This document shows, in pieces, positions 34,659-46,800 of a stretch of 64,000 bases of DNA (the stretch's first letter is position 1; each line of letters begins with the position of its first letter). The notes under the pieces are model-generated. The model was given only the letters and a program-made list of their open reading frames with translations. It was not told where the DNA came from and did not search any database. Made by a program: the position numbers and the translations under genes. The stretch is taken from the NCBI GenBank assembly GCA_964023275.1, contig OZ029918.1, positions 13,834,355 through 13,898,354 on the forward strand, in the 5' to 3' direction. The DNA is from Norana najaformis. Lineage: Eukaryota > Annelida > Clitellata > Crassiclitellata > Hormogastridae.

Positions 34659-34738
34659 CAGTGGCGGCTCCAGGGTTGCTTGCGTGGTGGAGGGCAAGAG
34701 CATTTCCAAAGGGGTGCCGCTTTAAATCTGCCACTGAA
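34659..34738. mobile_element. Short MITE-like element with CAGTGGCGG tips
   Basis: CAGTGGCGGCTCCAGGG on the left and, inverted, AAATCTGCCACTG on the right, only about 80 bp apart; GAGCATTTCCAAAGGGGTGC inside matches 4733-4918. Confidence 0.5.
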
Positions 34739-34984
34739 TGTATCCCTTGCTATGCTCCATTATTAATATCTTCTATGTAGCTGAGGCTTTCCCCTCATAT
34801 AATTCTTTCTTGTGGCCTTTCTACACATCTTGTAAAACTGCCATTGCCCGTCCTCTCAGCTAAATTAAATCTGCCGTCATTCAGAGTCTTGCTGAAGTAA
34901 ATGAATCATTGATGAATCCAGGATCCATTTACACCCAACTAGAGAGTGACATGAGGAAAAAAATTTTCTCCATCCCTACCCCAT

Positions 34985-35165
34985 ACCCGTGGTCTGTTTC
35001 CATCCGCACCCCATCCCCATCAGGCCTGTCCCCATCCTGTCCCCATCAGGTGTGTCCCCATCCCCATTCCGTCCCCATCAGGCCTGTCCCCATCCCGTCC
35101 CCATCAGGTGTGTCCCCATCCCCATTCCGTCCCCATCAGGTCTGTCCACATCCCCGTGCCCATTC
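34985..35165. repeat. Proline-codon-like minisatellite
   Basis: Units of CCCCATCAGGTGTGTCCCCA and CCCCATCAGGCCTGTCCCCA alternate with CCCATTCCGT, about 22 bp each with some longer steps. GC-rich in an AT-rich setting. Confidence 0.8.
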
Positions 35166-35639
35166 CCTTCACAGTGAAGCAAAAAACAATGAAATGCTCA
35201 CACATATGTGACCCGCTCTAACAAAATGAGTCTTAAGTCGCAAACACAATTTTTTTAGAAACTGACTTCATCTCCAAAACTGCATTATTTTGAATATTTA
35301 CATAAATGTTACACCAGTTTAAACAAAATTGAATTCACTACTCGACAACAGAAAAAACTGAAAATGTGAAAAATGCCACTTGAATCTTGTCGTCAGAGTG
35401 GGTCACATATTATATGTATATATTGTAATCTTAATAGGTCATATAACAGATAATATAATACTTCAAAACTGTTCATCATTTATTTGGTTATAGTGAAATA
35501 TCACTGCAATAAAGAGTGGTCTTATTTCTTAGGTCAATTATCAGTGCCATAAAGAGTGTTCTTATGTACTTTTTAACACATGCAGGAAAAGAAGTCCATC
35601 GACAGTATATGGAAGAACATTTTAGAGCAAAAAGTAATT

Positions 35640-35790
35640 ATCTGATGCTGTGGGGATTTTTGGAAATACCACAACTGTAACCGCGGGAATTACCATGCTT
35701 GTATTTCCATCCCTGTGGTATTACTGCAAGCCTCTGACACCATTACCGTGGTAAAATCTGCGGTAACCACGGTATTACCATATTCCCCAC
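35640..35790. repeat. Repeat rich in ACCGCGG/TACCGTGG palindromic blocks
   Basis: CAACTGTAACCGCGGGAATT, CATTACCGTGGTAAAATCTG and GCGGTAACCACGGTATTACC. Likely a decayed non-autonomous DNA element; no clear ends. Confidence 0.35.
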
Positions 35791-35799
35791 TGTCGTGTC

Positions 35800-37400
35800 A
35801 TTTTCTGCACCCAACCCAAGGGTAGTGCATCTTGAAAGTCCAGGCATTCAACAGAGGATGCACTGCACTGCCATCTACCAACTGCTTCTTTACGGTTGAA
35901 TTTTTATAGGGGTATCCCAGTTGACGATGTAAGATGTATTAGAAAATGATCTACGAGTTGTGGTCGTTGTTGTTCTTGCTGCTGCTCTTACTCTTCCTCT
36001 TCCCTTTCCTCTTCACTTCTCCTTCCCCTCATCACTCTTGTAAAGACTACTGTTGATCTCATCGTGTGGCATCACAGGATGTTGACGTTGTATCTTTCAG
36101 CATCGTTTCTCGTTCTTTTTTAAATTTTCCTTTGGTTTCGCAGTTGAATTGGTAGATCCACAGCTCATTTCATTACTTGGGTGAATTGCCTACTGCTCTT
36201 CATCCTCCTCCAACTCTTCCTTCTCCTCCTTCAGCCCGCCTCCTCAGCATTTAGTCCCAAAGGCCTATGTCTTAAGGGCATGAAGCAAAATAACATCACT
36301 GAGAGATTGATCTTAAATAGATAATCTACAGTATGCTGTTGCCAGCATTGAAACTCTTGATACTTATATGGAGATGGTCGTTAGATCAGGAATGACATCT
36401 CTTTTGTCTCATGTTGCTTCTGCTAGGAGACATCAGAGATTGAGCTCTTGTTAAATTGTTATTTTATTATTGTTGTTATCTTGTTGTTGTTGCTGCTAGT
36501 ACTTGTTATTCTTAGTGTTTTGTTGCTATTTTTGTTATTTTTTATTTTACCAAGAAAAATATGATATATTAGGAAAAATTAGTGCAGGAGCAAGAAAGAT
36601 ATCTGGAACTAACCGTCTGTTTCCCTTTAGCAGTCTGCAAATATGTTCCATACAAAGTAGTTAATCTCAGCCAAATGTCATTCACAACTGTAAAGCAGAA
36701 AGATAACACAATTTTAAACTTCTGGTTACTCTTGTAAACCATTTCATGCTGATCCAAGCACTGATTATACAGTAGCAGATTCAGAACCACTAGGCAACAT
36801 AATGGACGTACTGTTCACCTCCCAAAGTTGGCAGACCGATGCAGAATCCACTATTACCTTGCCCTTCAGCTTCAGCTTTTGGATTTTCCCCAGTCATGGG
36901 TTGTAAATAATATTGTATGTATTTTCATTTGCTGCAGCCCAGTTTTGTGATTTTGCAACAAAGGTCTTAAACTTGAACAGCACTGGTCTGGAGTCATTTG
37001 GCAAAAGACTTCTCTTGATCTCAAGAAGGAAAATTAAATCTTTAAGTGCAATGAACAAAGAAACATTTACATTTGTAATAGATTTGTTTCCACAGTTACT
37101 ATATGTATTTACATGTGGTGTAATTGTAGGAAATCACATAAAGATGGGAACTCCAATTCACCTTCTTAGACAGTGGTGATCGTGAACAAACTGGAGACCC
37201 ATAACCAGGAGACACCAACCGGAGGAGCACAAGCATCAGGCAGGCATGAGCAAAAGACACGGCTGAAGCATACAGCCTGACTTTGAAAACAACGAAGCAT
37301 TACTTGTCACAAGCATCCAGACGTAGTTTTCCATGGCACAAAAGGCGACTGCTACAAACTCACATCTGACCCAACAGAAGCTTTGTAAAGCCGTATAATA
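35800..37400. other. No gene seen
   Basis: Pyrimidine-rich stretch at 35970-36240 (CTTCCTCTTCC type); nothing coding. Confidence 0.45.
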
Positions 37401-37411
37401 AGTATCACTGG

Positions 37412-37975
37412 CGGACCCAAGAATTGCGAAACAGTCTAGGTTACTTTTATTTACCAAAGTTGAGGTCTTGCGTGGTGGAAAATTTTTTATTTTTGGCAAC
37501 CCTTACTTGATGTCTTAGTCATCGAGACTTTTGGGACCAAGAGACTGCTTTCAAGACTCCAAAGTTTCTGATGACCCTTCCTTAATCCATGTCACGTTTG
37601 GAGCCAGATTTTCAAGGCTTCATGTCATCAAAACAGCTGATGCTATTCTTAAGGGTCATCTGCTTTTAAGCCAGTTTTTGCTCATTTGCCTGGCTATTCA
37701 CTTGTTATCTTGCGCTTGTTATCTCGACTTTTCCTGTTCTTTATCCCACTGCTACACATTTTCCACAGCATTTCCACATTGGTTTTTGTATTTTCTTTGG
37801 TTTTCCTATTTTATCTGGTTTCTTTACTTTAATGATAATATTGTAGCCATTTTGCTGTAGCAAACCCTCACAGAAACCGGTTTGTGGGGCAACTCAATGA
37901 TGTGCTTCCAAAATTAAATGGGGTGGCAAGGCTGAATTTCTCCACCCAGATCTGCTTTTGATAATTATATACATT
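37412..37975. mobile_element. MITE-like element (family E)
   Basis: Left CACTGGCGGACCCAAG, right (inverted) AGCAGATCTGGGTGG. Its right half GCAAACCCTCACAGAAACCG, then TTTGTGGGGCAACTCAATGA, recurs at 21293-21395 and 25665-25745. Confidence 0.45.
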
Positions 37976-37979
37976 ATGT

Positions 37980-40900
37980 ATATAAAGTATATAGTGTATC
38001 TATAGATATATATATACACTTATGTTTGTAGTTTGTTCATCTATCCACATATCTACCTGTATGTCTGTTTGTCTGCCTGTGTGCATCTCTTTGTTTCCAA
38101 AGTTAACGGACTTGTGAGCGTGTATGCTTGTTTGTGACTATTCAGATTTGCGGTTTTGGTGGGCGCCTGCAGTATCGGTCCAAACATAAGAAATGGTGGT
38201 TATAGAGCTTTCACAAAAATTGTTCAAGCATTACGTCCTACATGCAGCCATTTCCAATCATCTGATCTCATCACTTGATAAAGGCAGCAGCATAAAATTT
38301 ATGCACATAAATACACACACACGCACATATATATATATACACACATATGTACAATGTATACATGTATAAGTATATACATGTAACTGGTTTGGAAATGTGC
38401 CAAATGTGTAGGTAGTCAAAGCATTAGAAATTTTCTGTACTTGTTAAGCGCCTGCTGATGTAATGTAATAATCATGGCTACAACTGCAGACCTGTGTGGA
38501 AAGTGCAAAACAAAATACACTTGAACAGAATTTATGGTCCTGTACTTTAGTTATTTTTTCTCTTGTCCTACGTTTGTTAAAGTATGAGCACCGTTATTTT
38601 GGTGACTTTATAAGTTGTACTGGCATGTTACGTGAAAACTGTTTTTTTAGTAACCAATTTATTTCTGTAGAAATGTAATTGCTGTGCTTTTGAGAAATCC
38701 TCAAAGAGGTGCTATATAAATATCTGCTTACAGTGCATTTCAATTGTCTATTGCTGATAGACTAGAAATTGCTGTCAGACTAGAAACTTTCAAATATCTG
38801 TTTCCATTGGTATTTATCTGAACTGTTTACTGGACAAAAGGCATTTAACAAGCCATTGCCTTTCCTTGATGAAGTTTTATAATAAATATACCTTTACGTT
38901 TCTGTTTCTTTATGAAGCTATCGAATGTAGATGTTCTGCATCCTTTTCTTGATAAAGCCATTTTAAAAATGCGTAATTACCTTTCCTTTTCTGGATGAAG
39001 CCATGTGATAAATGTGCAGCAACATTCAGCAGACCTTTATGGTGCTCATTTGTATGGAAATTGGCAAAAATGCCGCACTATAACACAGCTGATTAAGGTA
39101 GAAGCCAATGACTCTGTGGTGACTATGCAGTGGGAGCCTTGTCTCCTTAGGCGTGGCTATGCCGCTGAAAATTCTTGATGTTGTTCTTTGCCTTTTCATT
39201 GCTCCTGAAGTCGTGTTCTTCATTTCGGCTATCAGTGTTGCATTTTTCTGTTCTTAAATTTATTGAATTATATTAAATTCCATTTTCATTCTTTAGTTCA
39301 AAATATTCAATTTTCATTTTCTCAAATTCTTTTGCTCTGAGTTTGAGCGATGCATCAACAAAATGCTTTTTTGTTTTGTTATTTTCATTTGTTTAATTGT
39401 TAATATTTCTCTTGGTAAATTGCAATCTATTAATATGCCAAGTTCGGCTGTATTCTGTTGTTTTGATGATCGTTCTCCTTCGTTGTTTTCACATTTGAAG
39501 TTTGAACTTAAATAAGTTAAAAATCTGTATTTCATTATAGATAACCTGCATGCTGGACTCTAGCTAATGTGAAGAAAAAGGTGTTGCTTCAGACACAAAG
39601 AAACCATGAGCTGCACCTCTCAAGTGGATACAGTGGCAGACTAATGGTATCGATAAGACACTGTAACAGTGAAAGTGGTTAATAAAATTGAGCCTGGTTT
39701 TTATGAGGATGGAATACCAGGCCATTGTGGGTCAACTCGGCACTCCATCCATTTGGGGTTGGCACAAGAGTACCAATGCAGGTTCAGAGGTTCAAAAAGG
39801 AGTCGTTTTTTGAGTTGGTGTGGTCACGTTTGTGCCTCAGCCAAATGATCTTCAAACCTTGATACCATGCTACTGATGGAAGAGTTTATGTAAAGGCATG
39901 TAAATAAGTGTCTTGCCTTTACCTTTTTATATCTGTAGAAATCCTGAGATTACGGTTATGTAATATGAAGTGTACACACATGCATATCCTTTTCGGTACT
40001 ATCGTTAACTGGGTAATATTAGCAACCATTGGGTAGTACTATTCACTCATAGGTTCATTTCATTATTAGCAAACGGGTGTGTTCGATTCCATCAGTGGAC
40101 TGTATTTGTTACCAGTAGGTGGAGCATAAACACCAAATGTACAATCACTGATGATCATCTGCATTCATGTTATACTTCCAAAGCTTTAGTTTAGTTTCAT
40201 TTCTGTTGTGTACAGCAAAAGTTAAAAGAGCCATGCATTCATATTTATCTGGTGAACGGCAAAGCCTTTTGAATACTGATCATGTTCTGACACCTCGTCT
40301 GAGACAAACTGTAGTTATTGCTTCAAGTGAGCGTTTTTTATTAGGATGAAGGGCCAAGCCCTATGAATATTCATTAAAGTTAATGTTATTTGCAAATAAC
40401 TTGCCTTCAGTTGTGATTTATCCACTCGCCAATAATCAGAAGTCATTTCTTCACTCAGTTTCTATTGTACCATTGCTAACAAAACTAATCTGACCTAATG
40501 TAGTAACGTTAGGCCTAACGTAAAGTAAGGTAGGCCTAATTTAAGGTAAGGTAACAATATCATTCAGAGAGTCGGGATCGGTAGCAGTATCATTTGAGGA
40601 AGCACAATCCTAACAAGAAGATGCTATTGTACCTCAGTTCCCATCAGAAATGTTCACTTCTGAACAGGTCGTGCAAATGACAATAACTGGAATAACATAG
40701 GTAGCAAAATCAGTTTCAAAAGCAGTTAATAACTAACTGCCTTACAAAACCTGTTTTGTCACTGAGGAAACCAAATTTTCAACCCCTTAATATTCTACCT
40801 TAAACCCCACTTGGGAATTTGGTCCCCTAAATCCTTACGCACAGCCTGGTCTCTACTCGAAACCATCAATGCATATGTTCATCTATCTTGTAAAACTCAC
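37980..40900. other. No gene seen
   Basis: Only ACACAC/ATATAT tracts near 38310-38390 and a short AAGGTAGGCCTAA duplication at 40500-40555. Confidence 0.45.
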
Positions 40901-40904
40901 AGGC

Positions 40905-41215
40905 GGATCCAAGAGTTGAGAAAGGGGTTGTATGATGGAAAATTTCCGAATCCTTGTCAGTCCTCACCCATTGGTCACATTTTTCTAGGTTTCATGCTGT
41001 CAAAATTTCTTAATTTTTTGTTGTCCACCTTTATTAGTTGCTCTTTTCCCGTCTGCACAACTTCTCACTCTCTTCTTTGCCCTTCATTTCTTGACTCTCC
41101 CTGTTGTTTGTACCACTTTTGCACATTTTTGCATAAACCGTGTCATCACATTTTTTAATTTAATGTTTCTGTAAGCAACCCCTGAACCCTCAATCCACCC
41201 TTAAAAATTCCCTGC
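40905..41215. mobile_element. MITE-like element (family E)
   Basis: CAGGCGGATCCAAGAGTTGA on the left; CTGTAAGCAACCCCTGAACC and a final AATCCACCC on the right. Shares GGAAAATTT.CGA and the tail with 37412-37975. Confidence 0.4.
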
Positions 41216-41219
41216 AGTA

Positions 41220-43303
41220 CATGTATATCTAAGCAAAACAAAGAATTGTATAGTGCTCCTAAGAGCAAATCAGAATGTTACTCATGCTGAACTGCTAACT
41301 TCTGCAGCACTGTCATATACAGAGATTTTGGTCAATGGTTCCATAAATATAAATCACTTTATGACCAAATCAGAAGTTCAAAAACATCAAGGTCGATATG
41401 GATAAACAGGAAAACAGTGGCACTAATGAAGGCTTGAAAAATCTCCAGTGTTAATTTGAATCCTAAGTTTTTAACAGGATTCAGAACAGAGTTACACAAT
41501 CCTTTCAACAGCTGTTGCCAAAGCAGTCACTAGAACCATTTGTGTATGTGGACTTTTGTATATATTGCCACTATCTAATGGCAAAGCATCAATCGATAGC
41601 ACTGAGCATTTGTGCAAGAAGAACCAATTCACAGTCCCTGCACAGTAACTGTCTCAGGGGAGGCTTGACCCGCTTTACCTGGGAGTTGCTCAAACCAATT
41701 GGCTACCGTGTCACGGCATAATGGGCAAATATTTCCAACCACAAGCATTTAGGAAGGCTCGGGACAGAACAGCATGTTTTATCATGTAAATGGCTATAAT
41801 TACCAGAGTATACACTTAAAATAGGTTGCGTCTCTCAAGATTACCAGCAGTGCCTCAGTTTCTGATAACAACATCAAACAACTTGAGTCTATAGACAAAC
41901 AGCCCTACAGTTGAAGGACTTTACAGCTAAAGAATCTTTAAGCTGAAGTGCCAACATGACAGCCCCACAACAGGACCACCTTTCTCTGCTGGATACATGT
42001 CCAACAACAAATTCTTAAACATCAAGCACCGGGACTTGAAAAACTGACAGGGTGGCGAAAGGCAGTCGTTACCTTACAGTCATTTTCTAAATGAAAATAG
42101 CACAGTATCCACAATGTTATCTGGTGTTCAGTCCAGCTATAATTCACAAGTAACGTCTGTAAGTACAGTGCTTTCTTGAGAAACATGACTGGGTTTTGCT
42201 TCCATGATGAACAAAACCAGGGATTTTATCAGTCTCCTTCATCACGACTTCTTGACCCTGTCAAAGTAAAAGAATTCCATAATTTGTGGCAGACACACAC
42301 ATCTACCAGCTATTTAAAAGGCACTTTCTCATTAATGCATTTAACCCACACAAATACTTAAAAGCACTGCATTTCTTAATCAACTTTTTAGCCCACAGAT
42401 ACTTCTACTCCAAAACTCTGAGTTAAATGTTGGAAAAGGTGTGTAATAATTAGCAATTACAATACCATGCTTTAATTTACCTTGTGAAAAGGATGACAGA
42501 CACCCATTGTGAACAATCAAACTGAATTCTGAGAAATGTTCAGTCTACAGTGCACTGATGCAGCATTTCCAAAATACTAAGAGGAGGAATTTAAGAGTTG
42601 TTAAAGTAGTAGTCATTTTACTTTTGTCCTAATTGTAAACAATAAAAAAGGCAAATATTGTTACACAACACCAGTTATACAACTTAACAAAAACTCCTAG
42701 AAAATGTTGTTCCAGGGTCAGATCTTTCAGCTGAAGTGAAGACACGACAGCCAACTACCTGACTTTTAATCTCCCATAACTTGAGTTGAAATTGTAGTTG
42801 TAAATTTATATAGCACTGCTTCAAGAGAAACTAATTAGAGGCATTGTTTATGTTTGCCTAAATGACGTTAAATGTCATTACGAACAAAGGCTCATCAGTA
42901 AGCAAGCAGTGCTCAGATAACTTAGAAGAGTCTCCAATGGTGGGCTCCCACACACATGCAGATTCCCATCCACAGTTGATTGATGTGGATGATGAAGTCC
43001 GCAGCTGGTGGTGGTTGCCTCACTACCCTGCAGTCCCTTGTAGATGGAAGACGATGTAGCGTCTGGATATCGCTTGAGCCACTAGGTATGCAGGTATGTA
43101 TGTATCAAGACACTTAAATAGCACCTTATTACTCAAAAAATATTACAAGTCTGTGCAGGGCACACATTCTTCACCAAATGAACAACTGAATGAATAACTT
43201 CGTCATAACTGATGGCCAACGGCACACCAAAGACTCTCATCATCCCTCCTTCACCAAATCCAAGTTTTCCTCATTGCTGATGGCATACATAGGTCTGTAG
43301 GTA
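41220..43303. other. No gene seen
   Basis: Would hold further exons of the CARD gene if the donor at 43429 is used; none found. A frame at 42940-43060 looks weakly coding on either strand but lacks convincing splice sites. Confidence 0.4.
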
Positions 43304-43309
43304 TTTATT
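43304..43309 (-). terminator. AATAAA polyadenylation signal for the CARD gene
   Basis: TTTATT on the plus strand, i.e. AATAAA on the minus strand, about 100 bases after the TAG at 43410. Position is right for a 3' UTR; not proof of use. Confidence 0.4.
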
Positions 43310-43409
43310 TACTGACCCCAGAGAGATGGCGGTTTTGTAGGCCCAGATGGCTATGGATGATCCCCATCCAAATACATAACATTTAATGTTGAAAGAAGCT
43401 AATAAAAAG

Positions 43410-43852
43410 CTAATACCAACTCAACTTACCAAGGCTACTCCAATGAGTTCGGTGGAAAGATATTTGTTTTCCAAGCCTTTTGTTCTCCAGAGTTTTGCTG
43501 TTAAGTTCTTCCTCAAGACTCTTCTTCCGTACCTTTTTCTCTTCGAGCTCAGCACTCAGCCTATTTACCTCCGTGTTTAGAGCCTTTTTTTGCTTCTCCA
43601 ATTCTTCAACTCGAACTTTCTCACTTGCTAACTCCTTTCCACTGCTACTGTAGTTTTCCTCTTTTTCCTTATGCTGTGACTGACATAACTGGACTTTGTT
43701 TTTAGCTTCTTCCAACCTTCTCTGCATCAACGTGTTTTCAATTTCAAGTTCATTGAACTGAGCAGTTTCCATCTCCAATTTTCTCTGTAACTCAGCATTC
43801 TCATTTCGAAGCTTTTCCAGTTGATCAATTAAGTTCGAACTGCTGCACTGCT
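43410..43852 (-). CDS. CARD gene exon 3 (coiled coil)
   Basis: Acceptor TTGTGAACAG (AG at 43854-43853) with a pyrimidine tract; an in-frame TGA just upstream shows that the exon cannot extend. About 125 residues of Lys/Glu/Leu heptads. Ends at TAG, or may be spliced at GTAAGT from 43429 (exon then 43430-43852, phase 1 out). Confidence 0.75.
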
Positions 43853-46800
43853 CTGTTCACAAACGAAAAACTGGATCACTATTGTCATCTGATGTAACCC
43901 CCCTCCCCTTTTATAGTCACGATTCAATTTAATCAATTTAGAGGCCAGCAGTTGCATCTGAAATGGCAAAAACTCCTTCAAGTTCTAGCCAAGCAGAAGT
44001 ACTGCAGCACATGCAGCACTGAAAAACAATGTTGAATTACATCCGCAGCGCAGTGGAAGTGACCATAGCATTTCTTTCACAGGAAACACAACTGATACAG
44101 ATCCTACACTACACAACAGTGAAGATAATAATAACAACGATTATACTATTGTATATTATATTAATAACAGTAGTAAATTATTCCATATGACACCCGATAC
44201 AGTCTCCCGACATTTAAAGAACCTACTGAGCTACTATGTGAAGGTAAATGTCTAATGTTGCAATCCTAATCCCCGAGAGAGGGACAGATCTCTAGTCTAC
44301 ACTGGTTTGGTGTATCAGGTCTGGCCCTTAACTGGTTCAAATCATATCTCGCCTTTTGTACTCAATCTGTCTACATCAGTGGTGCAATGTCGGACCAGAT
44401 ACCACTCACCTGCGGTGTCCCTCAAGGCTCTGTTCTTGGCCCCGTGCTTTTCTCCTTGTACACTACTCCACAAGGCGTTTTACTTAGTTAAAGTGGTCTG
44501 AAGCACAATCTGTATGCCGATGATACTCAACTCTACATTTCCTTTGATAATTCCTCTTCTTCCAGCTCTCTCATTCTATTATCTGACGTCTTTAACCAAG
44601 TTCAGTCATGGATGGCAGAAAATGGACAGCTCCTCAATCCATCCAAAACTGAGTTTCTACTTTTTGGAACCTCACAGCAACTGAGTAAATTTAATTCTTT
44701 AAATTCCGTCCATCTAGGCATCTCTGTCATACAACGCAGCAGTTCATCCCACAACTTGGGTGTCGTATTTGACTCCAATCTGTCATTCAGTGAACATATT
44801 AATTCCATATGTAGGTCTGCCCACTACCACATTCGTGATATTCGTGCCACATTCCCTTCTCTGCCTTGGTTTGTTTGGCTAATGCTCTAGTCTCCAGCCG
44901 TCTTGACTACTGCAACTCACTTCTTACTGGCATTTCTAAAGCTAATGTGATGAAGCTTCAGAGTTCAAAATACATTAGCAAGAGCTATCACTAAAACTCC
45001 AAAATATGATCACATCTCACCAATCCTGAAATCGTTGCACTGGTTGCCCGTAGAAAAGCGCATAATGTTCAAGACTGGATTAATTGTATACAAGACTCTA
45101 CACTTCAGCCAATCTCACTATCTTCACTCTGTACTGGCCCCCAAGACTTACCTCCACTCGACCAGGTCTTCTAGCTGTCTAAATCTGACTATTCCGTTGA
45201 CAAGAAAGCTCTTGGCAGGTGTGCCTTTTCTGTCGCTAGCCCTGGACTCTGGAACTCTCTTCCGGCAAATATTCGCTCGGCAAAGTCTGTTTTGGTCTTC
45301 AGATCTCGACCTAAAACTCATCTTTTCCTGAACTCATATCCTCCGTAGGCTGTCTCTGTGACTTCTGGACTCCTCTCTGGCTTTTCGACCCAGACTCACC
45401 ACGAATTTGATTCGGACAATGATTTTGTTTAGCAGGGACCATCAACTGATGCCTTGAGCATTATTACAATGGCGCTGTAGAAGTTTTTAGACGAGATTAG
45501 ATTAGTCTGGGATGTCACTGATGTTAACGTTTTGGCAGATTTGGATTGGCCTAGAGCTGTTGAGCACACTGGCACTGCTGCTGATATCACAGCACAGAAC
45601 CCACAGTATACCACCACTCTGTTCGCATATGGTTTTGTCCTGCTGGCTTTTGAAACACTTTGTCCAGTAAATCAAGACGACACAAGACCTGTCATTAACA
45701 TCACCTATATATAGCCAGAATTTCCATGTATTTGTAAATAAAAATGTAAATATACATGGTTTTCTATAGTGACCGTATGGCCTTGACCCTGCTCGTTTTT
45801 CAATGAATTTATCAGGTGAGATCCTTCATCATCTCTGCCCATTTGAATGGGTGCCTCCCATTTAAGGTCTTTGTGTACACCCTCAGACAGCTTCACATCA
45901 TTTCAGACCAAGCTTCTTTCTAACAATTTTGTAATACACTCCTGATGCACATCTTATTGGCAATATTAAAAAAGTATTTTAAATTAAAAATCATAATAAT
46001 GTCAGAATTTGAACAGTAACTGCTGTTTCAGATATAATTCCTGATCTCCTTTTAGATCCTGAGGAAAAAGAACCTTTGGGAAAAAATAACAAAAACAGTT
46101 CCACATACTTCAGTTGCCCCTGCTCTTGACTGTGATGGATTATTTCTACTTTGGGTTAAAGAAATTAATGATTTAATTTTTTATGCACCTTAAGATGTTA
46201 TAACTCAATTATTAATTATATAATAAATGATCACCGAGGAATGAAAATGTAAGCTGTGCTAGAAACAAAGTTATCAAATATTTGCTGCAGAATTTGGTTA
46301 ATAAAATTATGGAACAGTATTTCTCTCAGGCATTCCAGTCAAACCTGTTTCTGGCTGGGCAAAGTGCTGTGGGGGTGTAACCTCGAGATAACGCTTCACT
46401 ACATCGGGATTTGTGGCTCGAAGAGCATCACAGAATTTCTGAAAGCACGAATCGTCTCTCCTCTCCATCATATCCAACAGCCGCTCAAGCTTCTCTGCTT
46501 TTGTCAGTCGAGCCTAGAAGAGAAATGAAACTGATTTATCAAAACATTCAGTTGCATCAAATCAAGCAGACTCGCTTAATTTGCAAAACTCATGAAATAA
46601 TCAGCAGGATGGAATCAGAGACATCTTGTAATGCATCATAAGTTTGCTCATTCTAAACCTCACAGCAGACTAATTTTCCAATATGTGAAGGTTTTATGGC
46701 AAAGCAGAAAATGTTCAAACAATTTAAAACAGAAAATGTCCAAGCAATTTACAGCAATCCACAGTTGCTCACTGAAAGAGGAACCATGGACTGCAACACT

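Noticed and set aside
42860-43060. Fourth exon of the CARD gene or a plus-strand exon
   Set aside because: Some acceptor-like sites, but frames stop soon or lack matching donors and carry no recognisable motif.
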